Below, one piece after another: positions 1-13,597 of a DNA stretch of 24,738 nucleotides. The stretch covers positions 1-24,738 of the forward strand of contig JBEBCD010000067.1 in the NCBI GenBank assembly GCA_041158045.1. Reading direction: 5' to 3'. Under the pieces are notes generated by a model. The model did not search any database, was not told the origin of the DNA, and saw only the letters and a program-made list of their open reading frames with translations. The stretch's first letter is position 1. Every line of letters begins with the position of its first letter. A program made the position numbers and the translations under genes. Origin of the DNA: CAXRBC01 sp041158045 (GTDB taxonomy: Bacteria; Actinomycetota; Acidimicrobiia; Acidimicrobiales; Ilumatobacteraceae).

Positions 1-1310
<1,310 letters not shown>

Positions 1311-1316
1311 GGCGTG

Positions 1317-1322
1317 ATGCTA
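1317..1322 (-). promoter_or_regulatory. Putative -10 hexamer TAGCAT of ftsH
   Basis: On the minus strand TAGCAT is followed by 6 nt and then the ftsH ATG. That distance would put the transcription start at or next to the start codon. No convincing -35 was seen. The same arrangement recurs at nine other genes in the window. Confidence 0.55.
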
Positions 1323-1358
1323 CGGCTGGGCATCCACCGAGCGAGAAGCCGTCCCAAT

Positions 1359-1364
1359 TAGCGT
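1359..1364 (+). promoter_or_regulatory. Putative -10 hexamer TAGCGT of the DUF3499 gene
   Basis: TAGCGT lies 7 nt before the GTG at 1372, with no Shine-Dalgarno-like sequence between. It is back to back with the ftsH hexamer in a 61-bp divergent intergenic region. Confidence 0.55.
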
Positions 1365-1371
1365 CGGACGC

Positions 1372-1602
1372 GTGTCACGCCGCTGTTCCCGCTGCACGTG
1401 CAACGCGCCGGCCGAGATCACGCTGACGTACCACTACGCGCGCGCCCTCGTCTGGATCGACGACCTCACCCCGGAGCGCGACCCGCACGCCTACGACCTC
1501 TGCGCCGACCACGGCCAGCGGATCAGCCCGCCGACGGGCTGGCGCCTCGAGGACCGCCGCAACCGCTTCCGGTTCGTCGTCCCCAACCGACTCGCGGGCT
1601 GA
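1372..1602 (+). CDS. DUF3499 family protein
   Basis: Small 76-residue protein of unknown function from a family found widely in actinobacteria. The N terminus has a cysteine cluster CSRCTC (Cys5, Cys8, Cys10), and a second cysteine-histidine motif (DLCADH) occurs mid-protein, so a small zinc-binding fold is plausible. A core of TLTYHYA and a YDLC segment match my memory of the family. The GTG start is supported by the upstream TAGCGT at 7 nt. In mycobacteria a DUF3499 gene sits next to phosphomannomutase; here the two are separated by two membrane-protein genes, which supports the assignment by context. The function cannot be inferred. Confidence 0.85.
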   Translation: MSRRCSRCTCNAPAEITLTYHYARALVWIDDLTPERDPHAYDLCADHGQRISPPTGWRLEDRRNRFRFVVPNRLAG

Positions 1603-1618
1603 TCGGGCCGCGCGGCCC

Positions 1619-2311
1619 GTGGCCCGCTCTCGCACCGTCGCGCTCGTCCTCGGCACCTGGCTCGGTGCCTACCTCGCCGCCCTCGTCGCCACCGCCGTCC
1701 TCGCGGGTCTCGCCGGCGTCGCGGGGGGTGCGGAGCGCCCCATGTGGTTCGTCGGCGCGTCGGCGCTCGCCCTCTGGGCGCCCTTCCTCGTCGGCATCCG
1801 TCTCGCCTCCCGCCGCGCCGGGGAGGGGCCCTTCCTCGCGGCGCACGGGCTGCGCGTCCGTGCCGTCGACGCGCTCGGCGTCCCGATCGGGGTGGCCTCG
1901 CAGCTCGTGCTCGTCGGGCTCGTCACCGCGCCGTTCCGGCGCGCCTTCCCCGACGCCTTCTCCGACGACGCGGTGGCCGAGCGTGCGCGCGCGCTGGTCG
2001 ACGCGGCGCGCGGACCGTGGATGCTCGTGCTCGTCGGCGTCGTCGTCGTGGGCGCGCCGCTCGTCGAGGAGCTCTTCTACCGCGGCTTCGCGCAGCGCCG
2101 GCTCGCCGCGGTCGTGCACCCCGTCGCGGCGTGGTGCGCGGTCGCCGTCTGGTTCGCCGCCGTGCACCTGCGCCTCGCCGAGTTCCCCGGACTGTTCGCC
2201 TTCGCGCTCGTGCTGGGCGGCTGCTGGCACGCGACGCGCCGGCTCGGGATGCCGCTCGTGGCCCACGTAGCGTTCAACGCGACGGGCCTCGCGATGCTGA
2301 TCCTCCGATGA
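1619..2311 (+). CDS. CPBP family intramembrane metalloprotease
   Basis: Predicted polytopic membrane protease of the CPBP (CAAX protease / Abi) family, 230 residues. The three conserved motifs are all present in order: EELFYRG (Glu150, Glu151, Arg155), FAAVH (Phe179, His183) and HVAFN (His216, Asn220). These are the expected metal- and water-binding residues of intramembrane glutamic or metallo-type proteases. Several hydrophobic segments span the protein, including one in the first 30 residues. The GTG at 1619 lies 16 nt after the DUF3499 stop. Its own stop overlaps the next start as ATGA, so the two are probably translationally coupled. Substrate unknown; in bacteria the family is linked to peptide maturation and self-immunity. 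Confidence 0.88.
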   Translation: MARSRTVALVLGTWLGAYLAALVATAVLAGLAGVAGGAERPMWFVGASALALWAPFLVGIRLASRRAGEGPFLAAHGLRVRAVDALGVPIGVASQLVLVGLVTAPFRRAFPDAFSDDAVAERARALVDAARGPWMLVLVGVVVVGAPLVEELFYRGFAQRRLAAVVHPVAAWCAVAVWFAAVHLRLAEFPGLFAFALVLGGCWHATRRLGMPLVAHVAFNATGLAMLILR

Positions 2312-4683
2312 CCGCCCCGGCGCGCACCCCCCGGATCGACTGGTCCCTCGTCCTCACGCTCGTCGTCCTGGGCGGCTCGGTCCTCCTGCTCCTCGCCGCG
2401 GTCCAGCCCGCGCTCCTGGTCGCGGACAACACGCCGACCGGCGGCGACATGGGCGCCCACGTCTACGGGCCCGCCTACCTGCGCGACGTGCTCCTGCCCG
2501 ACCTGCGGCTCAACGGCTGGAGCAACGACTGGTACGCCGGCTTCCCGATCTACCGCTTCTACATGGTCCTCCCGGCGCTGCTCGTGCTGCTCGTCGACCT
2601 CGTCCTGCCCTACGGCATCGCGCTCAAGCTCGTGGCGGTCTCGGGCATCCTCACGATGCCGATCGCGACCTGGGCCTTCGCGCGCCTCGCTCGCCTCCCG
2701 CGGCCCGCCCCGGAGCTGCTGGTGCTCGGGTCGCTCGTCTTCCTCTTCGACGAGAGCTTCACGATCTACGGCGGCAACATCGCCTCGACGATGGCGGGGG
2801 AGTTCTCGTTCTCGATCTCGCTCACGCTCGCGATGGTGGCGTTCGGCCTCGTCGCCCGCGCGTTGCGCGAGGGCCGGGGCGCGCGCGCCGCGGCCGCCGT
2901 GCTCGCCCTGAGCGCGCTCTCGCACGGCATCGTCCTGCTCTTCGTCTTCGGCGGCGTCGTGCTGCTCGCGCTGCTGCACCTCGATGCGCCCCGCGCCCGG
3001 ACCGCGGCGTGGATCGTCGGGGTCGCGATCCTCCTCTCGGCGTTCTGGGTGCTGCCGTTCGTCGGCAACCACGCGTACATGACGGACATGAAGTACGAGC
3101 CGCAGCCCTCGGGCGCCGGCGACAGCTTCTGGAAGATGTTCTTCCCGCTGCCGCTCGCATGGGACGTGGTCGTCGGCGTCCTCGCGGTCGTCGGCTTCGC
3201 GGGCGCGCTCGTGCGCCGCCGCCTCGTCGTCGCGTGGATGGGCATCACCGCGCTCGTCGTCGCGCTCGGCGTCGTCGTCGCGCGCCGCAGCCTCCCGGTC
3301 ATCGGCCTGCTGTGGAACCCGCGGCTCCTGCCGTTCCTCTACCTGCTGCGCTACTTCCTCGCGTTCCTCGGCGCGTGGGAGCTCGTCGCCGGCGCGTGGC
3401 GCTGGTGGTCGGTCGAACGCGCGCTGCGCGCGGGCACCGCGCCGTCGGCACCCGCGCCCGCCGTCGAGCGCACCGTCGCGGCGCTGGCCGCGGCGCTGGT
3501 CGTCGTCGTCCTCGGCGTGCGCTTCCAGGAGCTGCCGGGCGGGCGCGTCGTCACCGACGACGCGGGCAACTCGACGTACGAGTGGGGACCGATCTCGACC
3601 GCGTACGCCAACGACGGCTTCGTCGACGGCTGGGCGCGGTGGAACTTCTCGGGCTACGAGGGCAAGTCCGCGTACGCCGAGTACCGCGACCTCGTCGCCA
3701 CCATGCAGCGTCTCGGCGACGACCCCGCGCACGGCTGCGGCCGCGCGCTGTGGGAGAACAACGGCGATCTCAACAAGTACGGCACGACGATGGCGCTCAT
3801 GCTCCTGCCGCACTGGACCGACGGCTGCATCGGCTCGATGGAGGGCCTCTTCTTCGAGGCGTCGGGCACCACGCCGTACCACTTCATCGCCGCCGCCGCG
3901 ATGTCCAAGCAGAGCAGCAACCCGGTGCGCGAGCTGCGCTACGACGACAACGACGCGGGCAAGGGCGTGCGCTACCTGCGCGAGCTCGGCGTGCGCTACT
4001 ACATGGCCTTCACGCCCGAGGCGGTCGCGCAGGCGCGCACGCAGGCCGCGCTCGTCGAGGTCGCGACGAGCGGGCCGTGGGTCGTCTACGAGGTGGACGG
4101 CGCGGACCCCGTCGTGCCGCTCGACGTCGAGCCCGTCGTCGTGCCGGGCCGCTCGGGGGTGGGCAAGGAGCCGTGGCTCGAGCTCGGCACCAGCTGGTTC
4201 CAGCACCCGGAGGACTGGCCCGCGCTGCCCGTGGCCGACGGCCCGGCGTCGTGGCAGCGCGTCGACGCCGAGGTCGACCTCTCGCGGCGCGAGGGCGAGC
4301 CCGGCGAGTCGTACCGGCGCGTCGACGTCGTCGTGCCCTCGGGGCCGGTCGAGGCGCGCGCGCTCGCGCCGGTCGTCGTCTCGGACGTGCGCACGGAGCG
4401 CCAGGGGCTGACCTTCACCGTCGACCGCCCGGGGGTCCCGGTCGTGGTGCGCACCTCGTACTTCCCGGGCTGGCGCGCGAGCGGCGCCGACGGCCCCTGG
4501 CGCGCGGCGCCCAACCTCATGGTCGTCGTCCCGACCTCGACGACGGTGCGCCTCGAGTACGGCCGCACGATCGCGGACCACGCCGCCACCGCGCTCTCGG
4601 TCGTCGGGCTCGGCGTCGTCGCCTGGGGTCCGCGCCCGCTGCGTCGCCGGCGCCCGCGGCCCGCGGCCGACGCCCGCGGATAG
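2308..4683 (+). CDS. Large polytopic membrane protein, PTPS-related / GT-C-like
   Basis: Protein of 791 residues. An N-terminal hydrophobic segment (about 15-38) is followed by an extracytoplasmic loop holding GGDMGAHVYG (45-54) and a W-rich stretch SNDWYAGFPIYRFY (72-85). Many further membrane helices run to about residue 410, then a long soluble C-terminal half follows, ending in a hydrophobic helix and a basic tail. This organisation, with an acidic residue in the first loop, resembles GT-C glycosyltransferases and the family annotated as 6-pyruvoyl-tetrahydropterin synthase-related membrane proteins; that name implies no pterin chemistry. The start is the ATG of an ATGA overlap with the CPBP gene. 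The next gene makes sugar-1-phosphates, so a role in building a lipid-linked or cell-surface glycan is inferred. The substrate is not known. Confidence 0.75.
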   Translation: MTAPARTPRIDWSLVLTLVVLGGSVLLLLAAVQPALLVADNTPTGGDMGAHVYGPAYLRDVLLPDLRLNGWSNDWYAGFPIYRFYMVLPALLVLLVDLVLPYGIALKLVAVSGILTMPIATWAFARLARLPRPAPELLVLGSLVFLFDESFTIYGGNIASTMAGEFSFSISLTLAMVAFGLVARALREGRGARAAAAVLALSALSHGIVLLFVFGGVVLLALLHLDAPRARTAAWIVGVAILLSAFWVLPFVGNHAYMTDMKYEPQPSGAGDSFWKMFFPLPLAWDVVVGVLAVVGFAGALVRRRLVVAWMGITALVVALGVVVARRSLPVIGLLWNPRLLPFLYLLRYFLAFLGAWELVAGAWRWWSVERALRAGTAPSAPAPAVERTVAALAAALVVVVLGVRFQELPGGRVVTDDAGNSTYEWGPISTAYANDGFVDGWARWNFSGYEGKSAYAEYRDLVATMQRLGDDPAHGCGRALWENNGDLNKYGTTMALMLLPHWTDGCIGSMEGLFFEASGTTPYHFIAAAAMSKQSSNPVRELRYDDNDAGKGVRYLRELGVRYYMAFTPEAVAQARTQAALVEVATSGPWVVYEVDGADPVVPLDVEPVVVPGRSGVGKEPWLELGTSWFQHPEDWPALPVADGPASWQRVDAEVDLSRREGEPGESYRRVDVVVPSGPVEARALAPVVVSDVRTERQGLTFTVDRPGVPVVVRTSYFPGWRASGADGPWRAAPNLMVVVPTSTTVRLEYGRTIADHAATALSVVGLGVVAWGPRPLRRRRPRPAADARG

Positions 4684-4686
4684 GGT
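4681..4686 (+). promoter_or_regulatory. Putative -10 hexamer TAGGGT of the phosphomannomutase gene
   Basis: TAGGGT lies 8 nt before the GTG at 4695, and its first three bases are the stop codon of the preceding membrane-protein gene. It could be an internal promoter producing a very short leader. The TAG stop makes this example weaker than those in true intergenic DNA. Confidence 0.4.
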
Positions 4687-4694
4687 CGCCCGCC

Positions 4695-6047
4695 GTGCCC
4701 GACCTCGACGCGATCGTCAAGGCCTACGACATCCGGGGGACCGTCCCCGATCAGTTCGATGCCGACGGGGCGCGCGCGCTCGGCGTCGCCTTCGCCGAGT
4801 TCGCCCGGGCGCCGCGCATCGTGGTGGCCCACGACATGCGGGCGAGCGGCGTCGAGCTCGTCGCGGCGTTCGAGGCGGGCGTGCGCCGCCAGGGCGTCGA
4901 CGTGGTGCACCTCGGCCTCGCGAGCACCGACACGCTCTATTACGCCTCGGGCGTCCTCGACGCGCCGGGCGCGATGTTCACCGCGTCGCACAACCCGGCG
5001 CGGTACAACGGCATCAAGTGCTGCCTCGCCGGCGCCCGCTCCATCGGCATCGACACGGGCCTGCGCGAGATGAAGGCGCTCGCGGCGGCGCACCTCGCGG
5101 GCGGCGGGCCCGCGCCGGCGGCGGCCCCGGGCGGCGCCACGCGGCGCGACATGCTCCCCGAGTTCGTCGACCACGTGCTGAGCTTCGTGGACGTCCCGGC
5201 GCTGCGCCCGCTGCGCATCGTCGCCGACACCGCCAACGGCATGGGAGGCCTCGTCGCCCCCGCGGTCTTCTCGCGCATCCCGCAGTTCGACGTCGAGGTG
5301 ATGTACGGCGAGCTGGACGGCACGTTCCCCAACCACCCGGCCGACCCCCTCCAGGCGGCCAACCAGCGGGACCTCCAGGCCCGCGTCGTCGCGGGCGGCT
5401 TCGACGTGGGCCTCGCCTTCGACGGCGACGCCGACCGCGTCTTCCTCGTCGACGAGCGGGGGCGCGGCGTCTCCGGCAGCACCACGACGGCCCTGCTCGC
5501 CTCGGTCTTCCTCCGCACGCACCCGGGCGCGACGATCCTCTACAACCTCATCTGCTCGCGCGTCGTGCCCGAGACGATCGCACGACTCGGCGGCACGGGC
5601 ATCCGCACCAAGAACGGGCACAGCTACATGAAGCAGGTGATGGCCGACACGGGCGCCGTGTTCGCCGGCGAGCACTCGGGCCACTACTACTTCGCCCGCA
5701 ACTACCGCGCCGACAGCGGCCTCATCGCGGCGATGGTCGTGCTGGGGGAGATGTGCCGCACCGGCTCCGCCCTCTCCGCGCTGCGCGCGCCCTTCGAGAC
5801 GTACGCGTCGAGCGGGGAGATCAACACGACGGTCGACGACATCGGCGCCGTCATCGCGCGCGTCGCCGAGGCCTACGCGGCCCACCCGCAGGACCGGCTC
5901 GACGGGCTCACGGTCGACTGCGGCTCGTGGTGGTTCAACGTCCGGCCGTCCAACACCGAGCCCCTCCTGCGGCTCAACCTCGAGGCCCCGACGCGCGAGG
6001 AGTGCGACGAGCACGTCGCGGCGCTCCTCGCGCTCGTCACGGCCTGA
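4695..6047 (+). CDS. Phosphomannomutase / phosphoglucomutase
   Basis: Cytosolic alpha-D-phosphohexomutase, 450 residues, interconverting hexose 6-phosphate and hexose 1-phosphate (mannose and/or glucose) for GDP-mannose and envelope polysaccharide synthesis. All four family motifs are visible: the phosphoserine loop TASHNP (Ser98), the magnesium loop DGDADR (243-248), the sugar-specificity loop GEHSGH (325-330) and the phosphate-binding loop RPSNTEP (417-423). The GEHSG sequence is typical of the PMM/PGM group rather than of phosphoglucosamine mutase (GlmM). The GTG start follows TAGGGT by 8 nt and yields the expected N-terminal KAYDIRG. In many actinobacteria this gene (manB/pmmA) neighbours DUF3499 and Trm112-like genes, as here. 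Whether mannose or glucose is preferred cannot be told. Confidence 0.93.
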   Translation: MPDLDAIVKAYDIRGTVPDQFDADGARALGVAFAEFARAPRIVVAHDMRASGVELVAAFEAGVRRQGVDVVHLGLASTDTLYYASGVLDAPGAMFTASHNPARYNGIKCCLAGARSIGIDTGLREMKALAAAHLAGGGPAPAAAPGGATRRDMLPEFVDHVLSFVDVPALRPLRIVADTANGMGGLVAPAVFSRIPQFDVEVMYGELDGTFPNHPADPLQAANQRDLQARVVAGGFDVGLAFDGDADRVFLVDERGRGVSGSTTTALLASVFLRTHPGATILYNLICSRVVPETIARLGGTGIRTKNGHSYMKQVMADTGAVFAGEHSGHYYFARNYRADSGLIAAMVVLGEMCRTGSALSALRAPFETYASSGEINTTVDDIGAVIARVAEAYAAHPQDRLDGLTVDCGSWWFNVRPSNTEPLLRLNLEAPTREECDEHVAALLALVTA

Positions 6048-6066
6048 CGCGCCGACGCACCACGAG

Positions 6067-6072
6067 TAGCCT
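6067..6072 (+). promoter_or_regulatory. Putative -10 hexamer TAGCCT of the Trm112-like gene
   Basis: TAGCCT sits in the 34-nt gap after phosphomannomutase, 9 nt before the ATG at 6082. The same hexamer, in the same context TAGCCTGAC, occurs before the aldolase gene near 19892. Confidence 0.5.
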
Positions 6073-6081
6073 GACGAAGCC

Positions 6082-6299
6082 ATGCCGCTCGACGCGACCC
6101 TGCTGTCGATCCTCGCCTGCCCAGAGGACAAGGGCCCCCTCCACTACCTCGAGGACGAGGACGCGCTGTACAACCCGAGGCTGCGCCGCCGCTACGACGT
6201 GCGCGACGGCATCCCCGTCATGCTCGTCGACGAGGCGACCACGGTCGACGCGTCCGAGCACGAGCGCCTGATGCGCAAGGTCCCGATGGCGGGTCCACG

Positions 6300-6303
<4 letters not shown>
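6082..6303 (+). CDS. Trm112-like (UPF0434/YcaR-type) small protein
   Basis: 73-residue protein with the family signature: an N-terminal helix, then ILACPEDKGPL (10-20), an acidic middle, and RRRYDVRDGIPVMLVDEA at the centre to end. Trm112 proteins bind and stabilise SAM-dependent methyltransferases; bacterial relatives are mostly uncharacterised. Only one cysteine (Cys13) remains where many relatives carry a CPxC pair, so zinc binding looks unlikely. The stop overlaps the next start as GTGA, so it is probably translated together with S-adenosylhomocysteinase. That pairing of a methyltransferase-partner protein with the enzyme removing the methylation by-product is suggestive, though function is inferred. 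Confidence 0.85.
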
Positions 6304-7739
<1,436 letters not shown>

Positions 7740-7748
7740 CCGACCCGT

Positions 7749-7766
7749 CACGCGCCGCCGCGCGTG
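7749..7766. terminator. Hairpin between convergent ahcY and yczE-like genes
   Basis: CACGCG (7749-7754) pairs with CGCGTG (7761-7766) across a 6-nt loop in the 39-nt gap between two convergent genes. There is no T-tract on either side, so it would be a non-canonical bidirectional terminator. Confidence 0.4.
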
Positions 7767-7778
7767 GCCGTCCCGCGC

Positions 7779-8417
7779 CTACCGCGCGGCGGCCCCCACC
7801 CGCGGTCGCATCGCCAGCCGCGGCAGGAAGTACTGCGCGACCGGCCCGATCGACAGCGCGAACAGCAGCGTCCCGATCCCGAGCGTCCCGCCGAGGCGCC
7901 ACCCGATGAGGAGCACGGTCACCTCGATCGCGGTGCGCGCGAGGCGGATCGACGGGCCCCGCGCCGCGATGCCGGTCATGAGCCCGTCGCGCGGGCCCGG
8001 GCCGAGCGCGCTCCCGATGTAGAGGCCGGTCCCGAAGCCGGTCACGAGGATCCCGACGACCATCATCGCGATGCGCACGGCGAGCGACGCCGGCGTCTCG
8101 AGCGCGCCGAGCACCACGTCGGCGACGAGCCCGATGACGATCGCGTTGAGCACCGTGCCGAGCCCGGGCCGCTGGCGCAGCGGTATCCACAGCAGCATGA
8201 GGCAGGCGCCGGTGAGGATGATGACGCGCCCGACCGACACCCCGGTGCGGGCGCTCACGCCCTGGTGGAAGACGTCCCACGGTGGCGACCCGAGCCCCGC
8301 CTCCATCTGCAGCGAGATGCCGACGCCGAAGACCGCGAGCCCGGCGATGCAGCGCACGAGCCGCTCGGCGAGGCGCTCGCGCCACGGCAGTCGCGGCACC
8401 TCGAATCCCCCGGCCAC
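7779..8417 (-). CDS. YczE/YyaS/YitT-like integral membrane protein
   Basis: 212-residue membrane protein with about five to six hydrophobic segments. It shows the family landmarks: an N-terminal GVGISLQMEAGLGSPPWDVF segment, GLGTVLNAIVIGLVADVVL in the middle, and GTGLYIGSALGPGPRDGLM after it. Members of this family (COG2364 type) are widespread in actinobacteria and firmicutes and have no settled function. The GTG start at 8415-8417 has TAGGCT 9 nt upstream. The gene diverges from comF across a 42-bp gap, so it is a single-gene transcript. Confidence 0.85.
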   Translation of the reverse strand: MAGGFEVPRLPWRERLAERLVRCIAGLAVFGVGISLQMEAGLGSPPWDVFHQGVSARTGVSVGRVIILTGACLMLLWIPLRQRPGLGTVLNAIVIGLVADVVLGALETPASLAVRIAMMVVGILVTGFGTGLYIGSALGPGPRDGLMTGIAARGPSIRLARTAIEVTVLLIGWRLGGTLGIGTLLFALSIGPVAQYFLPRLAMRPRVGAAAR

Positions 8418-8426
8418 GACGTCGCG

Positions 8427-8432
8427 AGCCTA
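8427..8432 (-). promoter_or_regulatory. Putative -10 hexamer TAGGCT of the yczE-like gene
   Basis: On the minus strand TAGGCT precedes the GTG at 8417 by 9 nt. It lies in the 42-bp divergent region shared with comF; no comparable hexamer was seen for comF. Confidence 0.45.
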
Positions 8433-9039
8433 CCCACACCCCTCCCGCATCCTCCCCGCATGCCCCGCCTCACCGTCGCGCATCCCGCCGTCCGCGCCGT
8501 CGTCGCGCGCCTCCTCAGTGCGCCGATCGGCGTCGACGCCCCGCTCGCCGCACCCGACCCGTTCGTCGCCCACGGCGCGCTCGTCGCGTGGGACTACGCC
8601 GGCCCCGTGCGCGCGCGCCTCCTCGCGTCCAAGTACCGGCGGGGTCGCGCCGCGCTCGACGCCCTCGGCGCGGGGCTCGGCGCGGTGGTGCGCGAGGCCG
8701 TCGCGGCGGGGCGCGTGCCGCGGCCCGACGTCGTCACCTTCGTCGCCGCGCTCCCGTCGCGTGCGCGCCGCCGCGGCTTCGACGCCGCCGAGATCGTCGC
8801 GCGTCGCGTCGCACGCGAGTTGCGCGTGCCGTGCAGGCGCACGCTGCGCCGCACCGACCGCACCGTGCAGACGGGCGGCACGCGCGCGAGCCGACTCGCC
8901 GGCCCCGCGTTCGCCGCGCGCGCGATCGTCGGTGCGCGCGTGCTGATCGTCGACGACGTCGTCACCACCGGTGCCACGTTGCGCAATGCGTCGCGCGCGC
9001 TGCGCGCGAACGGCGCGGTCGACGTCACGACCGCCGCGG

Positions 9040-9045
9040 TAGCAT
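9040..9045 (+). promoter_or_regulatory. Putative -10 hexamer TAGCAT of secA
   Basis: TAGCAT lies 10 nt before the secA ATG, inside the 3' end of comF. No Shine-Dalgarno sequence is seen before the ATG. It is the longest spacing in the set of ten, so a leader of about 3-4 nt would be expected. Confidence 0.45.
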
Positions 9046-9055
9046 CGTCGTTCCG

Positions 9056-11803
<2,748 letters not shown>

Positions 11804-11813
11804 GGCCCGACCC

Positions 11814-12923
11814 GTGCGCGACTACACCACCGACCTCGTCGAGCTTCGCCGCCGCATCGGCGAGGCCGCGACATACCTGAAGGTCGACGCCTCCCGCGCG
11901 CGCCTGCTCGAGCTCGAGGCCGAGATCTCGCGTCCCGACCTCTGGGACGACCAGGAGCACGCCAAGGCGGTCAACTCCGAGTACGCCGCGCTCAAGGACG
12001 ACGTCGCCGAGTTCGACGGGCTGTCGCGCGCGATCGAGGACCTCGAGGTCCTCCACGAGCTGGCCCGCGAGGCCGACGACGCCTCGCAGGAGCCCGAGCT
12101 CGACCGCGGCGTCGCTGCGTGCGGCGACCGCCTGCGGGCGCTCGAGATGCGCAGCCTCTTCACCGGCGAGCACGACGAGCGGGACGCCATCGTGCAGATC
12201 AACGCCAAGGACGGCGGCGTCGACGCCCAGGACTGGAGCGAGATGCTGCTGCGCATGTACCGCCGCTGGGCCGAGCGCCGGGACTTCCAGGTCGAGATCG
12301 GCGACATCTCGCTCGGCACCGAGGCGGGCATCCTCTCGGCCGACCTCACGATCCGCGGTCGCTACGCCTACGGCCTGCTCACCTCGGAGCGCGGCACGCA
12401 CCGCCTCGTGCGCATCAGTCCGTTCGACAACCAGGGCCGCCGCCAGACCAGCTTCGCGCTCGTGCAGGTCTGGCCGGTGCTCGACGAGACGTCGGTCGAG
12501 GTGGACGAGAAGGACATCCGTATGGAGGTCTTCCGCGCCTCCGGTGCGGGCGGCCAGCACGTCAACAAGACGTCGTCGGCGGTGCGCCTCATCCACGAGC
12601 CGACGGGTCTCGTCGCGTCGTCGCAGCAGGAGCGCAGCCAGTTGCAGAACCGCGAGAGCGCGATGAAGCGCCTCAAGGCGATGATCGCCGCGCAGGTCGA
12701 GGAGGAGCGCCGCGCCGAGCTCGAGCGCATCGCGGGCAAGCAGGCGCAGGTCGGATGGGGGAGCCAGATCCGCTCGTACGTGCTGCAGCCGTACCAGATG
12801 GTGAAGGACCTGCGCACCGACGTCGAGAGCGGCAACGTCGACGCGGTGCTGGACGGCGACCTCGACGAGTTCATGGAGGGCTACCTGCGGTGGCGCCGGG
12901 CGGGGGTAGGTTCGTCCCGGTGA
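11814..12923 (+). CDS. prfB: Peptide chain release factor 2 (RF2)
   Basis: Class I release factor that recognises UGA and UAA and triggers hydrolysis of peptidyl-tRNA. It has 369 residues. The codon-recognition tripeptide SPF (202-204) marks it as RF2 rather than RF1, and the catalytic GGQ (246-248) lies in GAGGQHVNKTSSAVR. The reading frame is continuous from the GTG at 11814, so the programmed +1 frameshift of many bacterial prfB genes is absent. The segment usually read as GAGG before DAQDW is here NAKDGGVDAQDW. The gene starts 10 nt after secA and its stop overlaps ftsE as GTGA, matching the common actinobacterial order prfB-ftsE-ftsX. Confidence 0.97.
   Translation: MRDYTTDLVELRRRIGEAATYLKVDASRARLLELEAEISRPDLWDDQEHAKAVNSEYAALKDDVAEFDGLSRAIEDLEVLHELAREADDASQEPELDRGVAACGDRLRALEMRSLFTGEHDERDAIVQINAKDGGVDAQDWSEMLLRMYRRWAERRDFQVEIGDISLGTEAGILSADLTIRGRYAYGLLTSERGTHRLVRISPFDNQGRRQTSFALVQVWPVLDETSVEVDEKDIRMEVFRASGAGGQHVNKTSSAVRLIHEPTGLVASSQQERSQLQNRESAMKRLKAMIAAQVEEERRAELERIAGKQAQVGWGSQIRSYVLQPYQMVKDLRTDVESGNVDAVLDGDLDEFMEGYLRWRRAGVGSSR
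12907..12912 (+). promoter_or_regulatory. Putative -10 hexamer TAGGTT of ftsE
   Basis: TAGGTT lies inside the 3' end of prfB, 7 nt before the ftsE GTG at 12920. It could give a leaderless ftsEX transcript separate from translation coupled to prfB. Confidence 0.5.
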
Positions 12924-13597
12924 TCCGGCTCGACAACGTCACCAAGGTCTACGACCACGACGTCGTCGCGGTCCGCGACGTGAGCTTCGAGGTGCCGAAG
13001 GGCCAGTTCGTCTTCCTCGTCGGCCAGTCGGGATCCGGCAAGTCCACGCTCCTCCGCTTGATCAACCGTTCGGAGCGCCCCGAGCGCGGCGAGGTCTGGG
13101 TCGCGGGCCGCCACCTCGGCGACCTCGCGGACTCGCGCGTGCCCTACCTGCGCCGCAGCATGGGCAACGTCTTCCAGGACTACAAGCTCCTGCCCAACAA
13201 GACGGTGTTCGAGAACGTCGCGTTCGCCCTCGAGGTGATCGGCAAGCCCCGCCACGTCGTCGACACGCAGGTCCCGCTCGCGCTCGAGCTCGTCGGCCTC
13301 GCGGGCAAGGAGGGCCGCTTCCCCAACCAGTTGTCCGGCGGCGAGCAGCAGCGCGTCTCGATCGCGCGCGCGTTCGTCAACCGCCCGCTCATCCTCCTCG
13401 CGGACGAGCCGACGGGCAACCTCGACCCCGGCACGAGCGAGGGCATCATGCGCCTGCTCGAGGAGATCAACGAGCTGGGCACCACCGTCGTCATGGCGAC
13501 CCACGACCACCGCGTCGTCAACGAGATGCGCAAGCGCGTCATCGCGCTGGACCGCGGCGTCGTGGTCCGCGACCAGGAGCGCGGGGTGTACGAGTAG
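12920..13597 (+). CDS. ftsE: Cell division ATP-binding protein FtsE
   Basis: ABC-type ATPase that pairs with FtsX at the divisome and controls peptidoglycan hydrolases. It has 225 residues, typical of FtsE. Motifs: Walker A GQSGSGKST (35-43), Q-loop VFQDYKLLP, signature LSGGEQQR (138-145), Walker B LLADEPTGNLD (Asp162, Glu163) and the switch His in MATHDH. DYKLLPNKTVFENVAFAL is characteristic of FtsE. The GTG overlaps the prfB stop (GTGA), and ftsX begins on the base after the ftsE stop, so the three genes are tightly coupled. Confidence 0.97.
   Translation: MIRLDNVTKVYDHDVVAVRDVSFEVPKGQFVFLVGQSGSGKSTLLRLINRSERPERGEVWVAGRHLGDLADSRVPYLRRSMGNVFQDYKLLPNKTVFENVAFALEVIGKPRHVVDTQVPLALELVGLAGKEGRFPNQLSGGEQQRVSIARAFVNRPLILLADEPTGNLDPGTSEGIMRLLEEINELGTTVVMATHDHRVVNEMRKRVIALDRGVVVRDQERGVYE

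Noticed and set aside
2077..4581. Very long open frame on the minus strand opposite the large membrane protein
   Set aside because: It is a shadow frame caused by extreme third-position G+C. The peptide is Arg/Asp/Glu/His-rich with no fold or motif, while the plus strand has clear membrane segments.
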